A DNA stretch of 22,847 nucleotides. It comes from Victivallales bacterium. GTDB taxonomy: Bacteria; Verrucomicrobiota; Lentisphaeria; Oligosphaerales; Oligosphaeraceae. Every line of letters begins with the position of its first letter. The first letter of the stretch is position 1. The stretch lies in contig CAAGGB010000184.1 of NCBI GenBank assembly GCA_900769285.1, positions 1 to 22,847 of the forward strand. The letters run 5' to 3'. This document shows, in pieces, positions 7,035 through 14,757 of the stretch. The translations under genes were made by a program, and so were the position numbers. The notes beneath the pieces are model-generated. The model was not told the DNA's origin and ran no database searches. It worked only from the letters and a program-made list of their open reading frames with translations.

Positions 7035-7709
7035 TCAGCCCTTGGCGTCTTCAGCGGCCTTGGTCTTCCACTCGGAGTTCTTGTCGCCGGAGGGGAATTC
7101 GATGTCGTCGAGGAAGTCGTCGAGGCCGAGGTGTCCGTTGATCTCATACCAGGCGTTCTTGTCGGTGTGCTTTTCGACGTGTCCGTCGCCGTAGAGGGCG
7201 ATGCCGGTGCCGTCGGCGCCGTCGCCATTCTTCTTGGCGTGGTTGAGGTCCTTGTCGCGGACGTAGGCGACGTCGGGGGTCATCTCGTCGGCGTTGAAGC
7301 CGGCATAGTAGAGGTAGCTGCAGTGGGTGGTGGAGGAGGTGTCGCGGGCGGTGTCGGTGCCGAATTCAGCGGTGGCCATATCCTTCTTGAAGTTGTCGAA
7401 GGGCTTGTGCTTGGTGGAGCGGCAGACGAGGACCTTGGGGGTTTTGAGGTAGTCGAGGAAGCCGAGGTAGTAGATGCCCTTGGCGTTGTGGGAGCCGGTC
7501 ACGCTGTCGTTGTAGACGGGGAGATTGGACTTGTTGTCGCCGGCGTACATGACCATGGCGAGTCCAATCTGCTTGAGCTGGCTGGTGCAGTCGGCCTGGT
7601 TGGCGGATTCGCGGGCCTTCTGGAGGGCGGGGAGGAGCAGGGCGGCCAGGATGGCGATGATGCCGATGACGACCAGCAGCTCAATCAGCGTGAAGGAATG
7701 GCGTTTCAT
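7035..7709 (-). CDS. Prepilin-type N-terminal cleavage/methylation protein (type II pseudopilin-like)
   Basis: This 224-aa protein begins MKRHSFTLIELL, followed by VVIGIIAILAALLLPALQ. That is the class III signal: a short basic leader, F6 at +1 and E10 at +5 for prepilin-peptidase processing and methylation, then a long hydrophobic helix. The residue before cleavage is Ser rather than the usual Gly. The head has 'NQADCTSQLKQIGLAMVMY' and ends with a YGDGHVE motif (about residues 173-179). This layout is strongly amplified in Lentisphaerota, Planctomycetota and Verrucomicrobiota. These proteins are thought to be surface-exposed or secretion-linked, often with no pilus operon nearby, as here. 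A good ribosome site (AAAGGA) precedes the ATG at 7709. The exact role is unknown. Confidence 0.9.
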   Translation of the reverse strand: MKRHSFTLIELLVVIGIIAILAALLLPALQKARESANQADCTSQLKQIGLAMVMYAGDNKSNLPVYNDSVTGSHNAKGIYYLGFLDYLKTPKVLVCRSTKHKPFDNFKKDMATAEFGTDTARDTSSTTHCSYLYYAGFNADEMTPDVAYVRDKDLNHAKKNGDGADGTGIALYGDGHVEKHTDKNAWYEINGHLGLDDFLDDIEFPSGDKNSEWKTKAAEDAKG

Positions 7710-7801
7710 GGTGAGTCCTTTGCTCGTGATGGGTGGAGGTTATGCGTTTTCGTGGGCGCGGAAGCCCGTCTGGAAGGAGGGATGACAAGAGATTAACGAA
7801 G

Positions 7802-7831
7802 CGGCCGCGCCGAATATTGACGGCGCGGCCG
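7802..7831 (-). terminator. Hairpin after lpxA
   Basis: CGGCCGCGCCG (7802-7812) and CGGCGCGGCCG (7821-7831) form a perfect 11-bp stem around an 8-nt AT loop. It lies about 40 nt downstream of the lpxA stop. The T run after it is poor on the minus strand (CTTCGTTAATC). Confidence 0.65.
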
Positions 7832-7872
7832 AAATTTCTGTCAGGCGGTTCTCATGGTGGTGTGTGGGTGGG

Positions 7873-8667
7873 TCAGGCTTCGGTGTTGCTGTGCTTGGCC
7901 TGGTGCCCGGGGGCGATGCCGCGCTTGGTGGTCTTGACGAATTCGAGGAATTCGTCGAGTTCGGGGAGCGACTCGTAGTCGGCCTGGATTTTGGCGACGG
8001 CGGCGGGGCGTGCGAGTCCCTCGAAGAAGTAGGTCTTGATGGCGGCGCGGACGGTGTTGCGGGTGACTTCGTTCCAGCCGGCGCGGCGGAGTCCGATGAT
8101 GTTGGGTCCCTGGACAGCGTCCCACTGGTAGAGGCAGAAGGGGGGGATGTCCTGGACGATGGCGTTGCCGCCGCCGATCATGGCGAGTCGTCCGATGCGG
8201 ACGAACTGGTGGATCATGACGTTGGCGCTGATGAAGGCGTTGGGTGCGACGGTGACGTGTCCGGCGAGGAGGGTGGCGTTGGCGATGACGACGTGGTCGC
8301 CGATGACGGTGTCGTGGCCAATGTGGGAGAAGGCCATGAGCATGACATGGTTGCCGATGACGGTGTGTGAGCCCTCGCTGGCGCCGCGGTGGATGGTGAC
8401 GTATTCGCGGATGATGGAGTTCTCGCCGATGTCGGTGTAGCTGAGCTGTCCCTTGTAGGTGAGGTCCTGGGGGAGGTCGCCGATGTTGGCGCCGGCGTGG
8501 ATGACGGTGTTGGCGCCGATGGTGGTGTGTCCGGAGAGGTGGACGTAGGGGCCGATGGAGCAGTTGTCGCCGATGACGACATCGTCCTCGATGACGGCGA
8601 AGGGTGCGACGGAGACGTTTTGGCCCAGGGTGGCCTTGGGCGAGATGGCGGCGCGTTGGTCAATCAT
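7873..8667 (-). CDS. lpxA: Acyl-ACP--UDP-N-acetylglucosamine O-acyltransferase
   Basis: This 264-aa cytoplasmic enzyme transfers a 3-hydroxyacyl chain from ACP to UDP-GlcNAc, the first step of lipid A synthesis. The N-terminal two thirds is a left-handed beta-helix of hexapeptide repeats (IGDNCSIGPYVHLSGHTTIG and similar). The catalytic base is H118 in FSHIGHDTVIGDH (113-125), and IREYVTIHRGASEG (86-99) matches the substrate-binding region of E. coli LpxA. The C-terminal helical part contains GLRRAGW and F-F-E-G-L-A. Length matches E. coli LpxA (262 aa). It starts 26 nt after tyrS with GGAG about 12 nt upstream, so the two are probably co-transcribed. The usual lpxD/fabZ/lpxB neighbours are absent. 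Confidence 0.96.
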   Translation of the reverse strand: MIDQRAAISPKATLGQNVSVAPFAVIEDDVVIGDNCSIGPYVHLSGHTTIGANTVIHAGANIGDLPQDLTYKGQLSYTDIGENSIIREYVTIHRGASEGSHTVIGNHVMLMAFSHIGHDTVIGDHVVIANATLLAGHVTVAPNAFISANVMIHQFVRIGRLAMIGGGNAIVQDIPPFCLYQWDAVQGPNIIGLRRAGWNEVTRNTVRAAIKTYFFEGLARPAAVAKIQADYESLPELDEFLEFVKTTKRGIAPGHQAKHSNTEA

Positions 8668-8693
8668 GTGCGGGCGTGGCTCCAGTGGGGTGG

Positions 8694-9989
8694 TTAGGCG
8701 TTCTTCTGGACGAGGACGATGCGTCGGCGCGACTTCTTGCCGGCCTTGAGGACGAAGGCGCCGTCGGGGCCGAAGTCGTCGGCGGCGATGGTGCGCTTGA
8801 CGTCAGTGACCTTGGTGTCGTTGAGCTGGCAACCGCCGCCCTGGATGAGCCGTCGGGCGTCGGAGGAGGACTTGCAGAGGGTTGCCTTGACGAGGAGTGC
8901 GAAGACGGGGAGTCCGGCGTCGAGCTCGTCCTGGGTGACTTCGGTGGTGGGGAGTGAGGCGGAGAGGTCGATGACGGGCGTCTCGGCGATGCGTGAGGAG
9001 GTGGGGATTTTGTGCTCGGGGTCGGCGAAGCCGAATTCGGAGCCGGCGGCGACGAAGGCCTGCATGGCGGTGTCGTGGTCGTGGGCGAGCGCGGTGGCCT
9101 CGTAGGCGAGGATTTCCTTGGCGCGGTTGAGCATGGGCGGCTGGAGGGCGCCGAGGGCGCGGACCTCGTCCATGGGGAGGGCGGTGAAGTAGCCGAGGAT
9201 CTTCTGCACGTCGGCGTCGTCGACGTTGCGCCAGAACTGGTAGTACTGGAAGGGAGTGGTCTTCTTGGGGTCAAGCCAGACGGCGCCGCCGGCGGACTTG
9301 CCGAATTTGGTTCCGTCGGACTTGAGGAAGAGCGGGAAGGTGACGCCGTAGACCTCGCCCTGGGCGAGTCGGCGGGTCATCTCGGTGCCGGCGGTGATGT
9401 TTCCCCACTGGTCCTGTCCGCCGAACTGGAAGCGGCAGTTGTAGTCCTTGAAGAGGGTGTAGAAGTCGAAGCCCTGGAGGAGCGGGTAGGTGAATTCGAG
9501 GAAGGTGATGCCGTTCTCGAGGCGCGACTTGACGGATTCCTGTGCGAGCATATGGGGGACGGAGAAGAGCGAGCCGACCTGTCGGAGGAAGTCGATGAGG
9601 TGGAGGTTTCGGAGCCAGTCGGCGTTGTTGAGGAGGAGTGCCTTGCCGTCGGAGAAGTCGAGGAAATGGGAGAGCTGCTGGTGGATGGCGCTGCAGTTGT
9701 GGTCGACGTCCTCGACGGTGAGGACCTTTCGTGCGGCGGTGCGTCCGGTGGGGTCGCCGATCATGCCGGTGCCGCCGCCGACGAGGGCGATGGGGCGGTG
9801 GCCGCACTTCTGGAGCCAGCGCATGCCCATGATGGGGAGCAGATGCCCGACATGGAGCGAGTCGGCGGTGGGGTCAAAGCCGACATAGAACGTCTGCGGC
9901 CCCTCGCCGAGAAGTTTTCGGGATGCCTCCTCGTCGGTGAGCTGGTAGAGGAAGCCGCGTTCGCGCAGGATGTCGATGGCGTTTTGCAT
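8694..9989 (-). CDS. tyrS: Tyrosyl-tRNA synthetase
   Basis: This 431-aa class I aminoacyl-tRNA synthetase charges tRNA-Tyr. It has the Rossmann catalytic domain with YVGFDPTADSLHVGHL (35-50; HIGH-type motif H46-V-G-H49) and GGGTGMIGDPTGR (71-83). QFGGQDQWGN (188-197) binds tyrosine, and KFGKS (228-232) is the KMSKS-type loop, as in the bacterial TyrRS-1 group. The C-terminal S4 RNA-binding domain lies at about 365-430 (ATLCKSSSDARRLIQGGGCQ onward). Full length. The ATG at 9989 lacks a clear Shine-Dalgarno but gives the standard N-terminus. lpxA follows after 26 nt. No T-box leader is apparent in the 160-nt upstream gap. Confidence 0.97.
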   Translation of the reverse strand: MQNAIDILRERGFLYQLTDEEASRKLLGEGPQTFYVGFDPTADSLHVGHLLPIMGMRWLQKCGHRPIALVGGGTGMIGDPTGRTAARKVLTVEDVDHNCSAIHQQLSHFLDFSDGKALLLNNADWLRNLHLIDFLRQVGSLFSVPHMLAQESVKSRLENGITFLEFTYPLLQGFDFYTLFKDYNCRFQFGGQDQWGNITAGTEMTRRLAQGEVYGVTFPLFLKSDGTKFGKSAGGAVWLDPKKTTPFQYYQFWRNVDDADVQKILGYFTALPMDEVRALGALQPPMLNRAKEILAYEATALAHDHDTAMQAFVAAGSEFGFADPEHKIPTSSRIAETPVIDLSASLPTTEVTQDELDAGLPVFALLVKATLCKSSSDARRLIQGGGCQLNDTKVTDVKRTIAADDFGPDGAFVLKAGKKSRRRIVLVQKNA

Positions 9990-10027
9990 GGTGCTGGGTG
10001 TGGTTGGGGAGGGGCTGGTTGGTGCGA

Positions 10028-10082
10028 CAGAAAAGCGAAGCGCGAAACCCGTGCCGATGGCGGCGTCTGAGGTTCGCGCTTC
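10028..10082 (-). terminator. Intrinsic terminator of rplU
   Basis: On the minus strand GAAGCGCGAA (10082 downward) pairs with TTCGCGCTTC (ending at 10037), extended by CC/GG with one bulge. It is followed by GCTTTTCTG. It lies about 70 nt beyond the rplU stop and before tyrS. Confidence 0.78.
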
Positions 10083-10148
10083 TGCTGAGTGGGCGGGCGG
10101 GGGCGCGTGTGTGTGGGTGCGCTCGTCCGGCCAGGCGTGGGGGGCGTC

Positions 10149-10463
10149 TTAGGCGTTAATGGCCTTGACGACGACCTTGGTGAGGTCCTGGCGGTGACCC
10201 TTCTTGACGCGCGAGCGCTTGCGGCGCTTCATCTTGAAGGCGATGAGCTTCGGTCCGCGGAGGTGCTCGACGACCTCGAGGGTGACGGTGGCGCCGGCGA
10301 CGGTGGGGGTTCCGACGGTGAGCTTGTCGTCATCGGAGATCATGAGGACGGCGTCGTCGAGGGTGACGGTGGCGCCGGGCTCTTCGGCGATGCGGTTGAT
10401 TTCGATTTCAGTACCGGGGTCGACCTTGTACTGCTTGCCGCTGGTTTTGATGATTGCGTACAT
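10149..10463 (-). CDS. rplU: 50S ribosomal protein L21
   Basis: This 104-aa protein of the large ribosomal subunit binds 23S rRNA. The start at 10463 gives MYAIIKTSGKQYKV, the conserved L21 N-terminus, with GGGAG 11 nt upstream; the longer open frame to 10574 covers the promoter region. The C-terminal half has the conserved LRGPKLIAFKMKRRKRSRVK and KKGHRQDLT segments. Length matches the family. Bacterial rplU is usually followed by rpmA (L27), but here a terminator follows instead and no L27 gene is in the window. Confidence 0.97.
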   Translation of the reverse strand: MYAIIKTSGKQYKVDPGTEIEINRIAEEPGATVTLDDAVLMISDDDKLTVGTPTVAGATVTLEVVEHLRGPKLIAFKMKRRKRSRVKKGHRQDLTKVVVKAINA

Positions 10464-10525
10464 AGTTGTTGCTACTCCCTGGGATGCCGGAATGGCTGCG
10501 AGGTGCCGCCCGCGGAACGGACGTG

Positions 10526-10553
10526 AATATAGAGATGATGTAAACTCGGTAAA
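10526..10553 (-). promoter_or_regulatory. Promoter of rplU
   Basis: On the minus strand TTTACC (10553-10548) and TATATT (10531-10526) are 16 bp apart. This gives a leader of about 55 nt before the rplU ATG. A separate TTGACG at 10574-10569 has no -10 partner at normal spacing. Confidence 0.5.
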
Positions 10554-10635
10554 GCCCTTAACATAATCCGTCAACGAGGAAGTTCAACTGTCGGCGGGCA
10601 AAAAAGCGTCGCGGCGGCAGGTGTGTGTGGGGGGG

Positions 10636-13557
10636 CTAGGCCTCTGGTTCGGGGTTGTCGTTCTGGGCGAGGATGGTGACGTTATCGGAGACGGAGAAGA
10701 TGGCGTTCTGTGCGTCGTCGGTGGAGAGGATAGGGATGACCTCGATGGGGTGGGAGGCGGAGATGGCGATGGCGATGGTGTGGTTGACCTTTCGTTCCCA
10801 GGAGACGGAGACGGGTCCGAGGGGTGTGGGGACGGTGGCGCGGCACCAGTCGATGCCGACCATGATGGGGTTGAAGAAGAAGGTGTTCATGCCGGGTTCG
10901 GCGGGGGTGAGTCCGGCGACGTGGCTGAGGAGGAAGGCGTTGGGCATGGCGGCGGCGCCGTGGCAGTGTGAGCAGACGCGGGCGGTTCCGGCGGGGTTTT
11001 CGGGGTCGTGGAGTTCCCACCAGGTGGTGGCGCCGGCGTCGAGCATGGAGCCCCAGTAGTGTCGGATGAGGTTGAGTGCCCAGACGCGGTGTGCGGGGTC
11101 GTCGGCAGCGATGTCGAGGATGAAGGCCTTGAAGTAGGGGTTGTTGGCCTCGCCGGCGGCGAGTGCCTCGTAGGGCGCGTCGTCGAGGAAGAGCTGGTTC
11201 CAGATGAGGGGTGTCTGCTCGGGGGTGGCGATGCCGCCGTAGATGGCGAGGACGTTGGTCTGCCAGGAGGCGAAGGGCGACTGCTGGCCGTCGGCGAAGG
11301 AGTCGGCGTAGAGGTTGAAGTCGTGGTTCCAGGCGAGCTTGCGGATCTGGACGGCGACCTTGGCGGCGCGGCGGTGGAACTGCCGCTGGAGTTCGGGGAA
11401 TTCGCAGAAGTCGGCGATCCAGGCGGAGGCGAAGAGTGCGCGGCAGTAGATGGCGTTGAGTCCGGTGGAGATGCCGGCGGTGTCGATGTCGCCGAGGTCG
11501 ATGTAGGGTGGGTTTCCGAGGATGTCGGCGACGTTTCCGAGCGGGCCGTTGTTTTCGGTGGCGATGGAGTTGTAGAAGTCGAGGAGGTGGGTGAGGTTTG
11601 GGATGAGCTGTCGTGCGAGGAGCTGGTCGCCGGTGCGGAGGAGGTGCTTCTGGAGCCAGACGGGCCAGAGGAGCGAGAAGTCAGGGATGGTCTGGTAGAA
11701 GGCGGAGGGGGTGAGGACGTTGAGGTCGCCGGTCTCGAGCTGTGTTCGTGCGAAGGCGCAGATGGCCTCGGCCTCCTGTCGGAAGGCGCCATGGGTGGCG
11801 CAGGCGGCGGCGGCCTGGCGCATGGCCTCGGGGATGCACTGGGTCTGGTCTTTGGTGGGGGAGTCGAGGAAGCGTCCCTGGAAGGTGGTGTCGAGGGTGT
11901 TGGCGCCGGTGTGCCAGATGCGGTTGAGGAGGTCGTCGGAGCACTCGAAGCGTCCGGGCATCTTGGGGTCCAGCTGGGAGACGTGCGCGGAGACCTGCTG
12001 GAGGGTGATGACGGTTCGCGCCTTTCGCGCGACGAGCATGAGGTAGCGGAAGCCCTTGTTCTCGTTGAGGAGCCAGGGGAAGGGTCGGCGGTTGCCGTCG
12101 AGGATGATGGTGGAGGTGTTTCGGCGCGTGCCGTTCTCGAGGGCGAGCACCTCGCAGCCCGCGAGATGCTCGCCGGCGACGAGGTCGAGGATGTCGCCGT
12201 GCTGGCCGGCCAGCGTGATTTCGGGGATGGCGTAGAGCGTCTTGCCGAAGTCGACGACGACGGACTGTCCCTCCTCGAGCTGGATGGGGAGGGTGGTCTG
12301 GCTGGCGTTCTCGGTGTCGGGGAGGAATTCGCCGCCGAGGGAGATGGCGGCGGTGTCGCGGTAGGTGTTGACGCTGTCGGAGGTGGCGATGCGCGGGAGC
12401 TGGCTGAGGGAGAAGTTGGGGCCGATGAGGGGGAAGGGCGTGCGGACGGGGCCGGCGACGCTCCAGCCGGGCTGGGAACCGTCGGCGGCCTGTCGGCGGT
12501 GGTGGAGCTCGTCGGGGTGGCGGTTGGCGAAGATGAGGGTGAAGTTGGAGCAGGGCGTGTCGCACCACTTGACGACGACGATGTGGTTGACGCCGGCGGT
12601 GAGGCTGGTCTCGATGGCGTCCTCGCTGTTGTCGAGTCGTGCGAAGTCCTCGGGGATGGTGTTGGTGAAGGAGTAGCGGTGGTGCTTGGGTGGGACGTTC
12701 CGCTCGGCGACGATGACGCCGTTGATGAGCAGCTTGTAGGGCGTCGCGGAGAAGCAGAAGATGACCTGCGGCGCGTCGTCGGGGGAGGTGACGAACGTCT
12801 CGGCGGCGTAGAAGCCGGGCTGACGGTTCCGGTTGTAGATGTCGACGAAGGAGACGTTGAGGACCTCGTTGCGCTTGCTGAGCCTGGCGCGCGCGAGGAG
12901 GGCGAGGGGCTGCCGCTGCTCGTAGGCGGGGATGTCCGCGGGGGCGGGCTCGAAGGTGGTTCCGTCCTCGCGCGAGGTCCAGACGGCGGCGGGCGGCTGC
13001 CAGACGAGCGAGTCCTGCTGCTGGCTGCCGTCCGCCTGGAGGGGACGCTGCGTGAGGGTCAGCCAGTCGCGCGGAAACAGGCTGTGGTCCAGAATCTCGA
13101 CGGCGCCCTCCGCCGGCGAGGCCGTCAGGTCGGTGATGGCGTAGCAGTCCAGTTGCATCGTCAGCCACGTGTCGTCCGACCAGAGGATGGGCGCGCCGTC
13201 GTTGACGAGCTGGAGCCAGAGGCCGCGCGAGCGCCGCGCGTGCGAGGTGGTCGCGACGTGGTGGTAGAAGGCGTGGATGGCGATGGAGTTGACGCCTAGC
13301 TGCAGCAGATGCGTGATGTCGTAGCTGCACAGGTAGGTGTTGCCGATGGGATGCGGCGGCGGCCCGAAGGTGAAGAAGCGACCGTTGATGAACACCTTGC
13401 AGGCGCAGTGCGCCGCCAGCAGCAGCTCCGACGAGCCGGGCAGCGTGTCCAGGATGAAGTCGCGCCGGAAGAGCGCGTGCTCGGGCTCGCCCGTGCTTCC
13501 GGACGAGACCCAGATCCAGTGACCCAGCATGATGTCAGGCAGGCGCGCGTTGCTCAT
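10636..13557 (-). CDS. Alpha-L-rhamnosidase-like glycosidase (GH78-type)
   Basis: This 973-aa protein has the multi-domain layout of bacterial alpha-L-rhamnosidases. The N-terminal beta-sandwich domains (residues 1 to ~400) include AHCACKVFINGRFFTFGPPP (49-68). A further sandwich at ~400-530 ends PKMPGRFECSDDLLNRIW. An (alpha/alpha)6 barrel (~530-880) follows, then a C-terminal beta domain with TPLGPVSVSWERK (911-923). In the barrel, GATTWWE (842-848) carries the likely general base E848. The canonical acid cluster D-x-P-x-R-D-E...W-x-G-D reads D565-SPTKD570-Q571-TQ with no W-x-G-D, so specificity or activity may differ. There is no signal peptide. The ATG at 13557 is chosen over the TTG at 13560 because AAGGAG is then 5 nt away. 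It follows HPr by 76 nt, probably in one operon. Confidence 0.85.
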   Translation of the reverse strand: MSNARLPDIMLGHWIWVSSGSTGEPEHALFRRDFILDTLPGSSELLLAAHCACKVFINGRFFTFGPPPHPIGNTYLCSYDITHLLQLGVNSIAIHAFYHHVATTSHARRSRGLWLQLVNDGAPILWSDDTWLTMQLDCYAITDLTASPAEGAVEILDHSLFPRDWLTLTQRPLQADGSQQQDSLVWQPPAAVWTSREDGTTFEPAPADIPAYEQRQPLALLARARLSKRNEVLNVSFVDIYNRNRQPGFYAAETFVTSPDDAPQVIFCFSATPYKLLINGVIVAERNVPPKHHRYSFTNTIPEDFARLDNSEDAIETSLTAGVNHIVVVKWCDTPCSNFTLIFANRHPDELHHRRQAADGSQPGWSVAGPVRTPFPLIGPNFSLSQLPRIATSDSVNTYRDTAAISLGGEFLPDTENASQTTLPIQLEEGQSVVVDFGKTLYAIPEITLAGQHGDILDLVAGEHLAGCEVLALENGTRRNTSTIILDGNRRPFPWLLNENKGFRYLMLVARKARTVITLQQVSAHVSQLDPKMPGRFECSDDLLNRIWHTGANTLDTTFQGRFLDSPTKDQTQCIPEAMRQAAAACATHGAFRQEAEAICAFARTQLETGDLNVLTPSAFYQTIPDFSLLWPVWLQKHLLRTGDQLLARQLIPNLTHLLDFYNSIATENNGPLGNVADILGNPPYIDLGDIDTAGISTGLNAIYCRALFASAWIADFCEFPELQRQFHRRAAKVAVQIRKLAWNHDFNLYADSFADGQQSPFASWQTNVLAIYGGIATPEQTPLIWNQLFLDDAPYEALAAGEANNPYFKAFILDIAADDPAHRVWALNLIRHYWGSMLDAGATTWWELHDPENPAGTARVCSHCHGAAAMPNAFLLSHVAGLTPAEPGMNTFFFNPIMVGIDWCRATVPTPLGPVSVSWERKVNHTIAIAISASHPIEVIPILSTDDAQNAIFSVSDNVTILAQNDNPEPEA

Positions 13558-13633
13558 CAAGGCTCCTTACTACTCTGCGGCTGATGGTTATGGGCGAGGG
13601 GAAAATGGGGAGGCAGGGGCGCTTCCGCCGCCG

Positions 13634-13906
13634 CTACCGCTCAAAGTCGAAGTGGCGCGAGAACAGCTCCGCCAGCATCTCGGCTGTCGCCTGCTCGTCC
13701 GGACCCTCCACGCTGATGCTCACGCTGTCGCCGCAGGCCAGTCCCAGCGAGAGGAGCGACAGCACGCTCGTCGGCTTCGCGACGCTCCCGGCCTGATTCG
13801 TCACGGTGACGGTCCCCTTGTAGCCGCTCAGGGCCTTGGCGATGACTCCGGAGGGGCGGCAATGGATGCCGTAGGCGTTCTGGATGGTGGCGGTGGTGGT
13901 GTACAT
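13634..13906 (-). CDS. ptsH: HPr-family phosphocarrier protein
   Basis: This 90-aa cytoplasmic PTS phosphocarrier takes phosphate from enzyme I and passes it to EIIA proteins. H15 in AYGIHCRPSG (11-20) matches the G-x-H-x-R-P active site. TSVLSLLSLG (46-55) matches the region around the regulatory serine, with S47 in the position phosphorylated by HPr kinase in homologues. The start at 13906 gives the standard N-terminus and has AGGA about 5 nt upstream; the longer open frame is not coding in character. It has a good promoter and is followed by the rhamnosidase gene. Enzyme I, HPr kinase and EIIB/EIIC are not in the window, so whether it serves transport or regulation is open. Confidence 0.94.
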   Translation of the reverse strand: MYTTTATIQNAYGIHCRPSGVIAKALSGYKGTVTVTNQAGSVAKPTSVLSLLSLGLACGDSVSISVEGPDEQATAEMLAELFSRHFDFER

Positions 13907-13988
13907 GCTGTCCTGATGTTCGGGGTGACTACGGTGACACACGGGCCGGCGTGGCGCAAATCGCCGCACATGGCGCTGTCCAGTCGTA

Positions 13989-14017
13989 AGTATAGCAAAG
14001 TTCACGACGAAAAACAA
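13989..14017 (-). promoter_or_regulatory. Promoter of the HPr-rhamnosidase operon
   Basis: On the minus strand TTGTTT (14017-14012), a 17-bp spacer and TATACT (13994-13989) predict a start near 13982. That gives a leader of about 75 nt before the HPr ATG. Confidence 0.68.
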
Positions 14018-14042
14018 GAGCTGACACCGTTTTTTTTGACGA

Positions 14043-14083
14043 AAAGCCGGCAGAACGTCCCATTTGGACATTCTGCCGGCTTT
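14043..14083. terminator. Intrinsic terminator of secG (bidirectional)
   Basis: AAAGCCGGCAGAA (14043-14055) and TTCTGCCGGCTTT (14071-14083) form a perfect 13-bp stem, with a further GTCC/GGAC pairing inside. Stem-flanking A and T runs make it functional in either direction. On the minus strand it ends secG transcription before the HPr promoter. Confidence 0.92.
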
Positions 14084-14165
14084 CCCTTGCCCCGGACGGC
14101 GCTTTCTCGGGCGCCCGTCCGGAACTCCAGTCGGTCAAACGCGAGTCCCGATGGCGTCCGCTTGC

Positions 14166-14660
14166 TTACTTCTTCTCCTCGGCGGGCTTGGCGGCCTCGG
14201 TCTTCTTCTCCTCGGCGGGCTTGGCGGCCTCGGTCTTCTTCTCCTCGGCGGGCTTGGCGGCCTCCTTCTTTGCCTCTTCGGCCTTCTTGGCCTCCTCGGC
14301 GGCTTTCTTTGCCTCTTCGGCCTTCTTTGCCTCTTCGGCGGCCTTGGCGTCCTCGGCCTTCTTGGCCTCGATGGCCTTCTGTTCGGCGAGGGAGCCGATG
14401 GAGGAGTTGCCCTCGAGGTCGGACTTGACGGTGGAGCGTCCGGTGACGGCGGCGAGCAGGAGGGTGGAGACGAGGAAGACGATGGCGATCCAGGTGGTTC
14501 CCTTGGTGAGCGCGTTGGTGGCGCCGGCTCCGAAGATGGACTCGGCCATGCCGCCGCTGACGGCGCCGAGGCCGCCGCGCGTCTTGCTCTGCTGCATCAT
14601 GATGATGGCGATGAGGCAGAGGGCCGAGAGGATGGAGATGATGGAGAGGAGAATGGACAT
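14166..14660 (-). CDS. secG: Preprotein translocase subunit SecG with a Lys/Glu/Ala-rich tail
   Basis: This 164-aa inner-membrane subunit of the SecYEG channel supports export. The family part is residues 1 to ~78. It comprises MSILLSIISILSALCLIAII (TM1), the cytoplasmic loop MMQQSKTRGGLGAVSGGMAE with SIFGAGATNALTKGT, and TM2 (WIAIVFLVSTLLLAAVTG). After this come about 85 residues dominated by Lys, Glu and Ala, ending in near-identical 11-residue repeats (AAKPAEEKKTE). The tail is absent from typical short SecG proteins and should form a charged helix or flexible arm. The start at 14660 has GGAG 7 nt upstream; the long open frame above it is a shadow of hflX. It has its own promoter and terminator. 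Confidence 0.93.
   Translation of the reverse strand: MSILLSIISILSALCLIAIIMMQQSKTRGGLGAVSGGMAESIFGAGATNALTKGTTWIAIVFLVSTLLLAAVTGRSTVKSDLEGNSSIGSLAEQKAIEAKKAEDAKAAEEAKKAEEAKKAAEEAKKAEEAKKEAAKPAEEKKTEAAKPAEEKKTEAAKPAEEKK
14170..14265. repeat. 33-bp tandem repeat in the secG 3' end
   Basis: The units 14170-14202 and 14203-14235 are identical, and a third copy from 14236 matches for about 30 bp. In frame this encodes tandem 11-residue Lys/Glu/Ala repeats at the SecG C-terminus. Such repeats can expand or contract by slippage. Confidence 0.9.
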
Positions 14661-14731
14661 GCTGAGGCTCCGTTTGCTGGGGACTGGATGAGCGTAATCG
14701 TGTGCGGTTGCGGCCAGTGCAGGTGTCGCCT

Positions 14732-14743
14732 GCCCACGTGGGC
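14732..14743. promoter_or_regulatory. 12-bp perfect palindrome in the secG leader
   Basis: GCCCACGTGGGC is a perfect palindrome. It lies just downstream of the predicted secG transcription start (near 14751), where a bound regulator would block transcription. It could also be a chance GC palindrome. Confidence 0.35.
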
Positions 14744-14757
14744 GCATAAAGCCATAG

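Noticed and set aside
10600..10635. Terminator with a T6 run after the GH78-type gene
   Set aside because: The minus strand has a T6 run (opposite the A6 near 10600), but the GC-rich sequence before it does not form a convincing stem.
11008..13299. A 763-codon plus-strand open frame opposite the GH78-type gene
   Set aside because: The translation is a Val/Gly/Glu/Asp-rich antisense shadow with no domain signature. The minus strand encodes a clear glycosidase.
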